From: Dehalococcoidia bacterium
GTDB lineage: Bacteria > Chloroflexota > Dehalococcoidia > SAR202 > UBA11138
DNA length: 9,612 nucleotides
Reading direction: 5' to 3'
Assembly (NCBI GenBank): GCA_012270625.1
Contig: JAAXHZ010000269.1
Span: 1 to 9,612 of the forward strand
Positions within the stretch are counted from its first letter, which is position 1. Every line of letters starts with the position of its first letter. This document shows positions 1-6,139 of the stretch, one piece after another. Under the pieces are notes generated by a model. That model was not told the DNA's origin and made no database searches. It saw only the letters and a list, made by a program, of their open reading frames with translations. Made by a program: the position numbers and the translations under genes.

Positions 1-28
1 AGGGTGAAAAGTACGAATACATACCCTG

Positions 29-1315
29 TCACCAGAGCCGCATCGAGTCTAGGAACAGCTGCCTCAGATCCTCCTCTTCGACCGGACGTGGCGAAAGCTT
101 TATAACCCGCTGCTGCGGAATTGCGCCCGCCGCGAGAGCTGGAACATCCTCGGCAGTGTACCCGATGGCCCCAAGACCATTGGGTACGCCAATACGCCTG
201 AGTAGGCCGATTATGGCATCCGCTAGCACGTCACCGGCGTCTTCTGGCCCGGCGTCTGAGACGTCCGCGCCCATTAGCCTGGCCGCGTGCAGGTGCCGCT
301 CAGGATTCGTAGGCGCGGTGTACCTGAACACTGCCGGGGCGTTCAGTATCACGCTCATTCCGTGGGGCACTATAGGATGGTCGTCCGGGTAACCCTCCGG
401 CACGAACTCCCTGACCATGCCGGAAACCGGATACGACATTCCGTGTGGCAGGTGGCATCCGGCGTTTCCGAATCCGACACCCGCGAACGTCGCCGCCAGC
501 ATCATGTTGGACCGCGACTCGATATCCTCGGGTTCCTCGACCGCATTGACGATGTTCCGCGCCACCATCTCTATTGCCCGTGTCGCCCACACGTCCGAAA
601 TTGGATTGGAACCCTGGTATGACGGTCTCATACCAGGATCCGGCGCCGCCTCCCGCTGGCTGAAGGGCAGGGCGGTGTACGATTCAAGACCGTGACACAG
701 CACGTCGAATCCGCTGCACGCAGCTACCATCCCCGGAAGCGTGCGGCTGTTCTCGGGATCGACCACTCCCATTACCGGCCTCAGCGCCCTATGTGCCAGG
801 CCGGTCTTCGCCTTCATCTCCAGAAGGTCGAATATAGAGACCCCTGTAGTCTCAGAGCCTGTCCCCGACGTGGTCGGCACGGCTATGTGCGGCTTGAGCG
901 GACCAGGCACGGGCGCACCTTGTCCGATGGGAGCGTTGACGTATGTGAGGAAGTCCGCCGGATACGTCGAGTACAGGTTCGCGGCCTTGGCGGTGTCTAT
1001 GCTCGATCCTCCGCCGACCGAGACGAACCCGTCGAAGTCGCCGTCTGTCGCGAACTCGATCGCGGCCTTGAACGACTCGTCTGTCGGCTCCACCTCCACC
1101 TCGTCGAACACCACGGCATCGATCCCCTCCGCACGCAGCGACTCAAGCACAATCGCGACCGGCTGAAGCTGCGCCATTCGAGGATCGGTGACTACCGCCA
1201 CCCTCTTGGCCCCAAGCCGAGCGATCTCGAACCCGACCTCCCTAGTCGAGCCAGGCCCAAACTTGATCGACGACGTATCCATTGTGAATGCGGTCTCCAG
1301 TTCGTGATGAATCAT
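29..1315 (-). CDS. Iron-dependent hydroxyacid-oxoacid transhydrogenase (ADHFE1/HOT type)
   Basis: This is a group III iron-containing alcohol dehydrogenase of 428 residues, the usual full length. The segment TGVSIFDLLEMKAKTGLAHR (157-176) is characteristic of hydroxyacid-oxoacid transhydrogenases. Known members couple oxidation of 4-hydroxybutyrate to succinate semialdehyde with reduction of 2-oxoglutarate to D-2-hydroxyglutarate, using a tightly held nicotinamide cofactor. The nucleotide-binding GGGSSID is at 101-107 and a second glycine-rich loop, TTSGTGSETT, at 148-157. Likely metal ligands by family alignment are D204, H208 (SGFDVLCH), H291 (LPHG) and H318 (VPHG). There is no signal peptide, so it is cytoplasmic. 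The ATG at 1315 is chosen because AGGAG (1321-1325 on this strand) sits 5 bases upstream; a second in-frame ATG at 1282 has no ribosome site. It is transcribed away from the toxin-antitoxin genes and nothing in the window shares its operon. The family call is firm, the physiological substrate is inferred. Confidence 0.93.
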   Translation of the reverse strand: MIHHELETAFTMDTSSIKFGPGSTREVGFEIARLGAKRVAVVTDPRMAQLQPVAIVLESLRAEGIDAVVFDEVEVEPTDESFKAAIEFATDGDFDGFVSVGGGSSIDTAKAANLYSTYPADFLTYVNAPIGQGAPVPGPLKPHIAVPTTSGTGSETTGVSIFDLLEMKAKTGLAHRALRPVMGVVDPENSRTLPGMVAACSGFDVLCHGLESYTALPFSQREAAPDPGMRPSYQGSNPISDVWATRAIEMVARNIVNAVEEPEDIESRSNMMLAATFAGVGFGNAGCHLPHGMSYPVSGMVREFVPEGYPDDHPIVPHGMSVILNAPAVFRYTAPTNPERHLHAARLMGADVSDAGPEDAGDVLADAIIGLLRRIGVPNGLGAIGYTAEDVPALAAGAIPQQRVIKLSPRPVEEEDLRQLFLDSMRLW

Positions 1316-1376
1316 ACTGGCTCCTAATCTACAAGGTGGTGGCTAAGATGATAGCATGAGGGTAGTCAATGAGTTG

Positions 1377-1394
1377 GTGTCAGACACGATGACA
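1377..1394. promoter_or_regulatory. Candidate operator dyads just before hepT
   Basis: GTGTC-A-GACAC (1377-1387) is a perfect 11-base palindrome. It overlaps a second dyad, TGTCA-N7-TGACA (1378-1382 and 1390-1394), which reaches the hepT start codon. Many toxin-antitoxin modules repress themselves from such sites, so this is a plausible autoregulatory operator, but five-base arms also occur by chance. No good Shine-Dalgarno sequence is seen in front of hepT. The whole divergent spacer between the transhydrogenase and hepT is only 78 bases and must hold both promoters; I found no convincing -35/-10 pair in it. Confidence 0.3.
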
Positions 1395-1816
1395 TGCCGA
1401 TGACTCAAGAAATTCGCTGGCAGTACAGGTTCACAAACTTCTCTCGTGCGTTTTCCCTCTTGCGTGAGGCCTTGGAGGATGGTCTCGAGTCGCTGAGTGA
1501 GTTGGAACGCGAGGGCGTGATACAACGCTTCGAGTACACTTTCGAGCTCGCCTGGAACACTCTCAAGGATCGCTTGGAATACGATGGAGTTGTCTTCGCA
1601 ACAGTCACACCGCGCAACGTCATCCGTCAAGCATATCAGGCGCGTCTCATAGAAGATGGCGAGACGTGGATCGACATGCTCACTGACCGCAACCTGATGT
1701 CACACACATACGACTCTGAAAGGTTCGAGCAGGTTATAAGAAACATCATCTGTCGATACCTGCGGATTCTCGAAAAGATGTACACTCGGCTGATCAGGGA
1801 TATTGCCGAATCATGA
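1394..1816 (+). CDS. hepT: HepT-like HEPN toxin (HI0074 family), type VII toxin-antitoxin
   Basis: This 140-residue, mostly alpha-helical protein belongs to the HI0074/HEPN family, long annotated as 'nucleotidyltransferase substrate-binding protein'. In characterised HepT toxins the RX4HXY motif forms an RNase active site, and its tyrosine is AMPylated by the partner MntA, which silences the toxin. Here the motif is exact: R99, H104 and Y106 in RNLMSHTY. The family signature FEYTFELAWNTLKD (46-59) is also present, as is a conserved TPRNVIRQAY (72-81). The stop codon overlaps the next start as ATGA, so the pair is translationally coupled. The ATG at 1394 is kept, but ATG 1400 is equally possible and neither has a clear ribosome site. 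Hand-counted 60-base lines give 47-58% GC here against 70% in one line of the downstream phosphodiesterase gene, compatible with horizontal acquisition. A purely structural, non-toxic binding role cannot be excluded. Confidence 0.88.
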   Translation: MPMTQEIRWQYRFTNFSRAFSLLREALEDGLESLSELEREGVIQRFEYTFELAWNTLKDRLEYDGVVFATVTPRNVIRQAYQARLIEDGETWIDMLTDRNLMSHTYDSERFEQVIRNIICRYLRILEKMYTRLIRDIAES

Positions 1817-2145
1817 CTGTTCCCGACCTGACGCCCGCAACTATGGCGAAGCTGACTCAAGTATTCGCATCATATCCTGATCTGACAGAGGTCATACTGT
1901 TCGGTTCACGTGCCACCGGAAGGGCGTCTGAGCGTTCCGACATCGATCTCGCGACGCTCGGCATAATAGACCACAACCTGCTCGGACGTTTGGCGCTCGA
2001 CTTGGAGGACATGGATATCCCGCAGAAGTGCGACCTCAAGGCCTACGAGAGCATTCGATACGCTCCGCTTAGAGCACATATAGATTCCTTTGGCATAACG
2101 ATTTACAAGATTCGATCTAATACTCCAACTTCCACTGAGATTTGA
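1813..2145 (+). CDS. mntA: MntA-like minimal nucleotidyltransferase antitoxin
   Basis: This is a small (110-residue) minimal nucleotidyltransferase of the polymerase-beta fold. The catalytic signature GSX10DXD is exact: G31-S32, then D43 and D45 (SDID), with the third acidic residue probably D74 in KCDLKAY. In characterised type VII modules MntA transfers AMP from ATP to the tyrosine of the HepT RX4HXY motif, neutralising the toxin. All residues needed for that chemistry are visible, so the antitoxin is expected to be active. It overlaps hepT by 4 bases (ATGA), the normal gene order for the HEPN-MNT pair. The last 15 or so residues (KIRSNTPTSTEI) look unstructured and run up to the downstream phosphodiesterase start, 5 bases beyond the stop. 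GC content is low towards the 3' end (43% in the 60-base line from 2101). Confidence 0.88.
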   Translation: MTVPDLTPATMAKLTQVFASYPDLTEVILFGSRATGRASERSDIDLATLGIIDHNLLGRLALDLEDMDIPQKCDLKAYESIRYAPLRAHIDSFGITIYKIRSNTPTSTEI

Positions 2146-2150
2146 GCGCC

Positions 2151-3584
2151 ATGCCCTCCATACTCATCGCTGCCTTCGACGGCCTCCAGCCAAGCCAGGT
2201 CCGCCCTGACCTGATGCCCAGTCTTGCCCACTTCGCCTCTGGTGGCGTCTTCTTCGAGAACCACCATCCGGTGTTCCCGTCCGTCACTCGGATCAACGCC
2301 GCCAGTATGGTCACTGGTACCTACTCTGGAAAGCATGGTTTGGCCGCCAATACAATGGTCGCGCGGGACTATGATCCGACCTCGGCATTCTCAGCCTTAG
2401 AGCCGACACTCGCCGACATGGCTCGAAAGACGGGTAGGGTGCTTCTAGCCCCGACACTGGCGGACATACTGGCAGACCACGGCATGGAGTACACTGCCAT
2501 CGGCGTGGGTACGTCTGGCAACGCCTATGTCCACAATCCACGTGCCCATGAGTCCGGCGGCGCGACCATCCATCCAGATTTTACGCTGCCTTACGATCTG
2601 TCGGCTAAGCTGGAATCGAGATTTGGCGCATGGCCAGATGAGGCCATGCCGAATACTCCTCGCCTCGACCACGCGGTAAGGATTCTGACCGAGCACATCC
2701 TGCCCGAGTGCCAGCCCGCGGTCGCCCTGATCTGGTCGTCCGAGCCGGACAAGGCACAGCACGCCACAGGCGTCGGCTCCGAGATGTCCGACCGCGCAAT
2801 CCGAGAGGCGGACGCCAGGTTTGGCAGTATGCTCGAATGGCTGGAGACCAACGGACGCAGCTCCGATACGGACGTGCTGGTCATCTCTGACCATGGATAC
2901 TCCACCATCCAGGAGACCGTGAATGCAGAGTGGTACACCCGCGATGCTGGCTTTTCACCTCAGGACGTGATCGTCGCGCCCAATGGCGGGAGCGTCCTGT
3001 TCTACTGCCGTAACCAGGATGTCACCCAGAGGCTCGCGGCATGGCTCACGGAACGTCCCTGGTGCGGTGCGCTGCTCGCCTCCGAAGCCGCGGGCCGGAT
3101 AGATGGTACGCTGCCCATGTCCCTCGCTGGGGCTGACGGCCCTAGAGCGCCTGAATTGGCAATGTCGTTCGGATGGGACTCACGTCCTAACGACGCTGGA
3201 TACAACGGATTCGTCTATTCGTCCGGAGGGCAGCCCGGCCAGGGCCAGCACGGCTCGATGAGCCGCCACGAGATGAACAACGTCCTGCTCGCGCGCGGCC
3301 CTAGCTTCAAGCAGGCCGTCCGCATCCAGTCTCCTACCGGAAACGTGGACCTCGCTCCGACCCTGCTAAGACTGCTGGGACTGCCTGTGCGGGAGGAGAT
3401 GGACGGGCGGGTGATCGTAGAGTCGCTTGCGGATGGACCGGGCTCGGTCGATTGGTCTTCAGAAACTCATCGCGCCGAGCGCCAAACGTCCGACGGCGTG
3501 TACTGCCAGCACATCCGCACTTCACGGGTGGGCAGTACGACCTACCTTGACGAAGGGAGTGGGACTAGGGTTCAGAGCTCTTAA
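2151..3584 (+). CDS. Cytoplasmic type I phosphodiesterase/nucleotide pyrophosphatase-like protein
   Basis: This 477-residue protein is of the alkaline phosphatase superfamily, nearest the nucleotide pyrophosphatase/phosphodiesterase (NPP) branch. All two-metal ligands are visible: D10 (AFDG), nucleophile T46 (FPSVTR), D200 and H204 (EPDKAQH), D247-H248 (SDHG) and H367 (GQHG). N67 (HGLAAN) lies 21 residues after the nucleophile, as the substrate-positioning Asn does in bacterial NPP. These enzymes cleave phosphodiesters, often nucleotide ones, through a threonine-bound intermediate; the true substrate is unknown. Most relatives are exported, but this one begins at strand 1 with no signal peptide, so it should be cytoplasmic. 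I chose ATG 2151, 5 bases after the mntA stop. TTG 2142, which overlaps that stop and adds three residues, is the alternative. Neither has a good ribosome site, which fits coupling to mntA. The 3' end stops 3 bases short of the convergent DUF35 gene. Confidence 0.85.
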   Translation: MPSILIAAFDGLQPSQVRPDLMPSLAHFASGGVFFENHHPVFPSVTRINAASMVTGTYSGKHGLAANTMVARDYDPTSAFSALEPTLADMARKTGRVLLAPTLADILADHGMEYTAIGVGTSGNAYVHNPRAHESGGATIHPDFTLPYDLSAKLESRFGAWPDEAMPNTPRLDHAVRILTEHILPECQPAVALIWSSEPDKAQHATGVGSEMSDRAIREADARFGSMLEWLETNGRSSDTDVLVISDHGYSTIQETVNAEWYTRDAGFSPQDVIVAPNGGSVLFYCRNQDVTQRLAAWLTERPWCGALLASEAAGRIDGTLPMSLAGADGPRAPELAMSFGWDSRPNDAGYNGFVYSSGGQPGQGQHGSMSRHEMNNVLLARGPSFKQAVRIQSPTGNVDLAPTLLRLLGLPVREEMDGRVIVESLADGPGSVDWSSETHRAERQTSDGVYCQHIRTSRVGSTTYLDEGSGTRVQSS

Positions 3585-3587
3585 ACT

Positions 3588-4004
3588 CTACGCTGGCGCG
3601 AACTTCGGAAGCGCGATACTGTCCGTAATGTCCTCGAACACCACCTTCAGCGGCATCCCGATCTGGAGGTTCTCAGGAGTCGGATCATCGATGACGATGT
3701 TGGTCGCCATCTTGGGCCCCTCCTCCAACTCCACGATCGCCGTAACAAACGGCACGTCGCCCACAAACCCCGGATGCGGGGCGCGGTGTACGATCGCGTA
3801 TGTGAACAGCGTCGCCTTGCCGCTGGCCTTAATCCAGGTGGTGTCCCTGGAGAAGGTGAGGGGCGAGATGTCCCTAGGGTAGAAGTATGCTTGCTGGGCG
3901 GTGTTGTCGTACCTGAGCCATAGCTCGTGCTGCTTGGCCTTCTCCCAGTAGAAGTCGGACTCGCCCTGCGGGACCGGGACCGGCTTGTTGTATGCCTGTG
4001 TCAT
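3588..4004 (-). CDS. DUF35 OB-fold acyl-CoA-associated protein lacking the zinc-ribbon cysteines
   Basis: This 138-residue protein belongs to the DUF35 family (rubredoxin-like zinc ribbon followed by an OB fold), which usually partners thiolase-like enzymes and binds acyl-CoA. The N-terminal helix (ESDFYWEKAKQHELWLRY, 15-32) and the OB-fold start (SGKATLFTYAIVHRAPHPGF) are typical. In ordinary members the stretch between them carries two CxxC pairs for zinc. Here it reads YDNTAQQAYFYPRDISPLTF, and the whole protein contains no cysteine, so the metal site is gone while the rest looks intact. AGGAG (4012-4016 on this strand) is 7 bases before the ATG. It lies downstream of the thiolase-like gene on the same strand, 126 bases away, the usual partner arrangement. 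The likely role is that of the small subunit or CoA-binding cap of a thiolase-fold aldolase or transferase. Confidence 0.85.
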   Translation of the reverse strand: MTQAYNKPVPVPQGESDFYWEKAKQHELWLRYDNTAQQAYFYPRDISPLTFSRDTTWIKASGKATLFTYAIVHRAPHPGFVGDVPFVTAIVELEEGPKMATNIVIDDPTPENLQIGMPLKVVFEDITDSIALPKFAPA

Positions 4005-4021
4005 TACTTTGCTCCTGGATA

Positions 4022-4072
4022 CATCCCATCATCCTTCTTTCACCCCTCCCTCGATGGGAGAGTGTTGGGATG
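4022..4072. repeat. Nested stem-loop in the leader of the DUF35 gene
   Basis: Outer arms CATCCCA (4022-4028) and TGGGATG (4066-4072) are perfect complements and enclose an inner hairpin, CTCCC-TCGAT-GGGAG (4046-4060). The element ends 5 bases from the DUF35 ribosome site on the minus strand, so it would form in that gene's leader or in the thiolase-DUF35 intercistronic RNA. It may tune expression of the second gene or be a dispersed REP-like palindrome. Only one copy of this arrangement is visible here, so repeat status is unproven. Confidence 0.45.
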
Positions 4073-4098
4073 ACGGTGAATTAGTCTGGTCACTGAAC

Positions 4099-4121
4099 CC
4101 CTCTTGCTCGATCGAAGAGGG
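4099..4121. terminator. Hairpin after the thiolase-like gene (no T-tract)
   Basis: CCCTCTT (4099-4105) and AAGAGGG (4115-4121) form a perfect 7-bp stem with a 9-base loop, beginning 9 bases beyond the thiolase-like stop codon on the minus strand. No run of T follows in that direction, so it is a weak rho-independent terminator at best. It could instead act as an mRNA-stabilising or attenuating hairpin that lowers DUF35 output relative to the thiolase. A REP-like repeat is another possibility. Confidence 0.4.
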
Positions 4122-4130
4122 TGACTTCTC

Positions 4131-5276
4131 CTAGTCCACCGCCAGTACCACGGTGCCGGTGGACGACAGCGACCCTCCGGTGCCGTGTACGAGCGACAGC
4201 TTGGGATCGTCTATCTGACGGTCGCCGGCCTCTCCGCGAAGCTGCTTGACCGCCTCCACTACCAGGAACATGCCGTACATGCCCGAGTGCGTGTAGGACA
4301 GTCCGCCGCCACTGGTGTTCATGGCGAAATCCCCACCTGGAGCGGTGCGCTGGTCTGCGACGAAGGCAGGCGCCTCTCCAGGGCCGCAGAAGCCGAGGCT
4401 CTCCAGTGTTACGAGCACCGTGTAGGTGAATGAGTCGTAGATCATTGCCAGGTCTATGTCGTCATGTGTGACCCCAGCCATCTCCAGCGACTTGGGTCCT
4501 GAGTACCGCCCCCAAGTGCGGGTCAGGTCGGGCATGGTGCTTATCATACCGTGATCGTGGCCCTCTGCGGCTCCCAGCACGTACACCGGCTTCTTCGGCA
4601 GGTCGCGCGCGCGCTCCGCGCTGGTGATGACGTACGCTCCGCCGGCGTCGGTGACTAGACAGCAGTCTGGCAGGTGGAACGGCCAGGCGATCCAGCGCGA
4701 GTCGTGGTAGTCGTCGAAGGACATAGGAGCGTCCTTGAAGTACGCCCTAGGATTGAGGTTCGCCCACTTCCGCGTTGCAACCGCGACCTCCGCCATCCCC
4801 TGCCTGGTGTAGTCTTCACCATATTCGTGCATGTAGCGACGGGCTGCCATAGCGTAATTGATCGGCGCGCCTATGAACCCGTAAGGAGCCTCGAACTGCG
4901 GGCCAGGCTCCGATGCGTTGCCGCCTGCGCGCGATCGCGCGCTCCGACCGGCCTCGCCGTGCGTTACCAGCGCGACCTCGCAGTATCCGGCGTTGATCGC
5001 CGCCATCGCGTGCGCTATGTGGATGATGAACGACGATCCTCCGACCGACGTCGAGTCGGTATAGGTCGGCTCGATCCCCAGGTACTCGGCCAGCGTGAGC
5101 GTGCCGAACCCTGCCGATAGCAGACCATCCACGTCGCTCATCTTCAGCCCAGCGTCTTCGAGCGCGTTGTACGCTGCCTCGGCGTGATGCTGCAGAGACG
5201 ACTTGTTTTCTACCCTGCCTATTTCGTCGGACTCTGCTGCCCCGACGATGGCTACAGACCTTGACATATCAGCCAT
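4131..5276 (-). CDS. Thiolase-fold (SCP-x/Ltp2-like) protein without the nucleophilic cysteine
   Basis: This 381-residue protein is of the SCP-x thiolase group, often annotated acetyl-CoA acetyltransferase or lipid-transfer protein. The N-terminal strand SVAIVGAAESDEIGR (7-21) and the segment IHIAHAMAAINAGYCEVALV fit the family. The loop that holds the catalytic cysteine in true thiolases reads STSVGGSSF (75-83) with no Cys, so a normal Claisen condensation is not expected. Tyrosines are kept in IYDSFTYT and in the glycine-rich GGGLSYTHSGMYG. Ltp2-type aldolases, which cleave steroid side-chain CoA thioesters together with a DUF35 partner, likewise use tyrosines rather than a cysteine. The next gene on this strand is a DUF35 protein, so a retro-aldolase or CoA-lyase complex is the best inference; the substrate is unknown. 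The ATG at 5276 is supported by AGGAGGT (5287-5293), 10 bases upstream. Confidence 0.85.
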   Translation of the reverse strand: MADMSRSVAIVGAAESDEIGRVENKSSLQHHAEAAYNALEDAGLKMSDVDGLLSAGFGTLTLAEYLGIEPTYTDSTSVGGSSFIIHIAHAMAAINAGYCEVALVTHGEAGRSARSRAGGNASEPGPQFEAPYGFIGAPINYAMAARRYMHEYGEDYTRQGMAEVAVATRKWANLNPRAYFKDAPMSFDDYHDSRWIAWPFHLPDCCLVTDAGGAYVITSAERARDLPKKPVYVLGAAEGHDHGMISTMPDLTRTWGRYSGPKSLEMAGVTHDDIDLAMIYDSFTYTVLVTLESLGFCGPGEAPAFVADQRTAPGGDFAMNTSGGGLSYTHSGMYGMFLVVEAVKQLRGEAGDRQIDDPKLSLVHGTGGSLSSTGTVVLAVD

Positions 5277-5306
5277 GCTGGTGCTGACCTCCTGGATTGT
5301 TTCTTG

Positions 5307-5335
5307 AGCACAAGCCGACCGGCACGCAGTGTCAA
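5307..5335 (-). promoter_or_regulatory. Candidate sigma-70 promoter for the thiolase-like gene
   Basis: Reading the minus strand, a perfect -35 TTGACA (5335-5330) is followed after 17 bases by TGTGCT (5312-5307), a poor -10 with three of six consensus bases. Transcription would start near 5300, just upstream of the AGGAGGT ribosome site, giving a short leader. The position is right but the -10 is weak. Confidence 0.35.
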
Positions 5336-5494
5336 ACCCGGCTCACGCCCAATCGTGACGTGATTGTAAGGTGGGAACTTCCCAAACGTCGCCTAGATTA
5401 ACGCACTGCGGCTTCTGGGGCAAGAGAGTCGTCACGCGCGATAATCTGCCTGTCCTATTAATTGCCCCTGAGTTGTGACATCTGTGAGTGCAGC

Positions 5495-5511
5495 TCAGCA
5501 GTCTTTGCTGA
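5495..5511. other. Small hairpin after the STAS gene
   Basis: TCAGCA (5495-5500) and TGCTGA (5506-5511) pair perfectly around a 5-base loop, 19 bases beyond the STAS stop codon on the minus strand. There is no T-tract after it, so it is only a possible 3'-end structure. Apart from this hairpin and the candidate promoter at 5307-5335, I see nothing convincing in the 254 bases between the STAS gene and the thiolase-like gene. Confidence 0.25.
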
Positions 5512-5530
5512 TCGCAAACGGGCTGTCGAG

Positions 5531-5869
5531 TTAGCCTCCCACGGAAGCGATGGCATCCGCCTGGGAATCGTGGATCTGGATGATCTTGTCGAATCCGCTG
5601 ATCTCGAAAATCTCGCGAACGGGACCGGACAGTGAGCAGAGGGCAAGGCCATTGTTGTTTCTTTGCAGGACCCTGGCAGTCAGCAGGATAACGCGAAGAC
5701 CCGCGCTGCTGATGTAAGTGAGATCTTCCATGTCGAGGATCATGGTGCAATCATGCTCGTCGACCGCCGCCTGTAGAGCATCCTGGAATTCTCTGGCGTT
5801 GGCGCCGTCGATACGGTCCTCGGCTCTTGCGATCAATACCTCGCCTCGCAGCTCGGTGCTTATCTCCAT
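5531..5869 (-). CDS. STAS-domain anti-sigma factor antagonist (SpoIIAA/RsbV-like)
   Basis: This is a single-domain STAS protein of 112 residues, the normal size for SpoIIAA/RsbV-type antagonists. Such proteins free a sigma factor by binding its anti-sigma kinase when their conserved serine is unphosphorylated. The signature is clear: strand MILDMEDLTYISSAGLR (43-59), with S55 at the phospho-acceptor position by alignment of SSAGL with the DSSGL of SpoIIAA. DRIDGANAREFQDAL (18-32) is the usual first helix region. I start at ATG 5869, because AAGGAG (5879-5884 on this strand) lies 9 bases upstream. An ATG at 5878 abuts that ribosome site and would add only MGP. No kinase (RsbW type), phosphatase or sigma factor gene is nearby, so it is an orphan whose partner must be elsewhere. 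It may also work outside sigma control. Confidence 0.92.
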   Translation of the reverse strand: MEISTELRGEVLIARAEDRIDGANAREFQDALQAAVDEHDCTMILDMEDLTYISSAGLRVILLTARVLQRNNNGLALCSLSGPVREIFEISGFDKIIQIHDSQADAIASVGG

Positions 5870-5932
5870 CGGTCCCATCTCCTTAGTATCGAGATTTCAA
5901 CGTCGGTTGTCAGTTTCTATAACTCGGATTAT

Positions 5933-5951
5933 GTCTGCGTATAACGCAGAC
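5933..5951. promoter_or_regulatory. 19-bp palindromic operator candidate upstream of the STAS gene
   Basis: GTCTGCGT-ATA-ACGCAGAC is a perfect 8-bp inverted repeat with a 3-base centre, 63 bases before the STAS start codon. On the minus strand it lies just downstream of a possible -10 TATGAT (5959-5954). Alternatively it sits between TTGGTC and CATAAT, spaced 15 bases. In either reading a protein bound here would cover the STAS promoter. The size and symmetry suit a dimeric repressor; I do not recognise the regulator. Confidence 0.5.
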
Positions 5952-5991
5952 CAATCATAGCAGGATGCCACATATTTAGCTCTACTTACTG

Positions 5992-6013
5992 TATGCAATG
6001 AGAAAATTGCATA
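5992..6013. promoter_or_regulatory. Second perfect inverted repeat in the STAS-Nudix divergent region
   Basis: TATGCAAT (5992-5999) and ATTGCATA (6006-6013) are perfect 8-bp arms around GAGAAA. Allowing one bulged base, the pairing extends by ACT/AGT (5988-5990 with 6014-6016). It is AT-rich, about 150 bases before the Nudix start and about 120 before the STAS start. It could be a second operator serving either gene, or an RNA hairpin in a long leader; no T-tract supports termination. Confidence 0.4.
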
Positions 6014-6034
6014 AGTCCCAGATGTGTCATCATT

Positions 6035-6101
6035 GGGATGGTCCAGGGGATGGTCCGGAGAGACCCTCACTCCCTCACGCCTGGAAACAAGTTCTCACGC
6101 C
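6035..6101. repeat. Short direct repeats ahead of the Nudix promoter
   Basis: GGGATGGTCC occurs twice (6035-6044, 6047-6056) with a 12-base period. CTCACGCC occurs twice (6074-6081, 6094-6101) with a 20-base period, close to two helical turns. The second copy ends 9 bases before the -35 of the promoter at 6111-6139. Same-face spacing next to a -35 box is typical of activator or repressor half-sites, but these short repeats could be chance. Confidence 0.35.
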
Positions 6102-6110
6102 CTCGTTCTC

Positions 6111-6139
6111 TTGACCGACCTCGACTCAGAACCTAGAAT
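6111..6139 (+). promoter_or_regulatory. Sigma-70 promoter for the Nudix-GNAT genes
   Basis: TTGACC (6111-6116, five of six consensus bases), a 17-base spacer and TAGAAT (6134-6139, five of six) form the best promoter in the window. Transcription would start around 6146, giving a leader of about 20 bases that contains GAGG (6158-6161), 4 bases before the Nudix ATG. This is consistent with a housekeeping promoter for the two-gene unit. Confidence 0.6.

Noticed and set aside
1..27. AGGGT...ACCCT inverted repeat at the left edge as a terminator of the transhydrogenase gene
   Set aside because: Only five base pairs with a long loop and no T-tract visible before the window ends.
692..1327. Long plus-strand open frame opposite the transhydrogenase gene
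   Set aside because: Low-complexity Arg/His/Pro-rich translation with no family resemblance; it mirrors a clearly conserved gene on the other strand.
5343..5750. 135-codon minus-strand frame overlapping the STAS gene
   Set aside because: Composition typical of an out-of-frame reading (Arg/His/Gln-rich); the STAS frame explains this DNA and no ribosome site supports the alternative.
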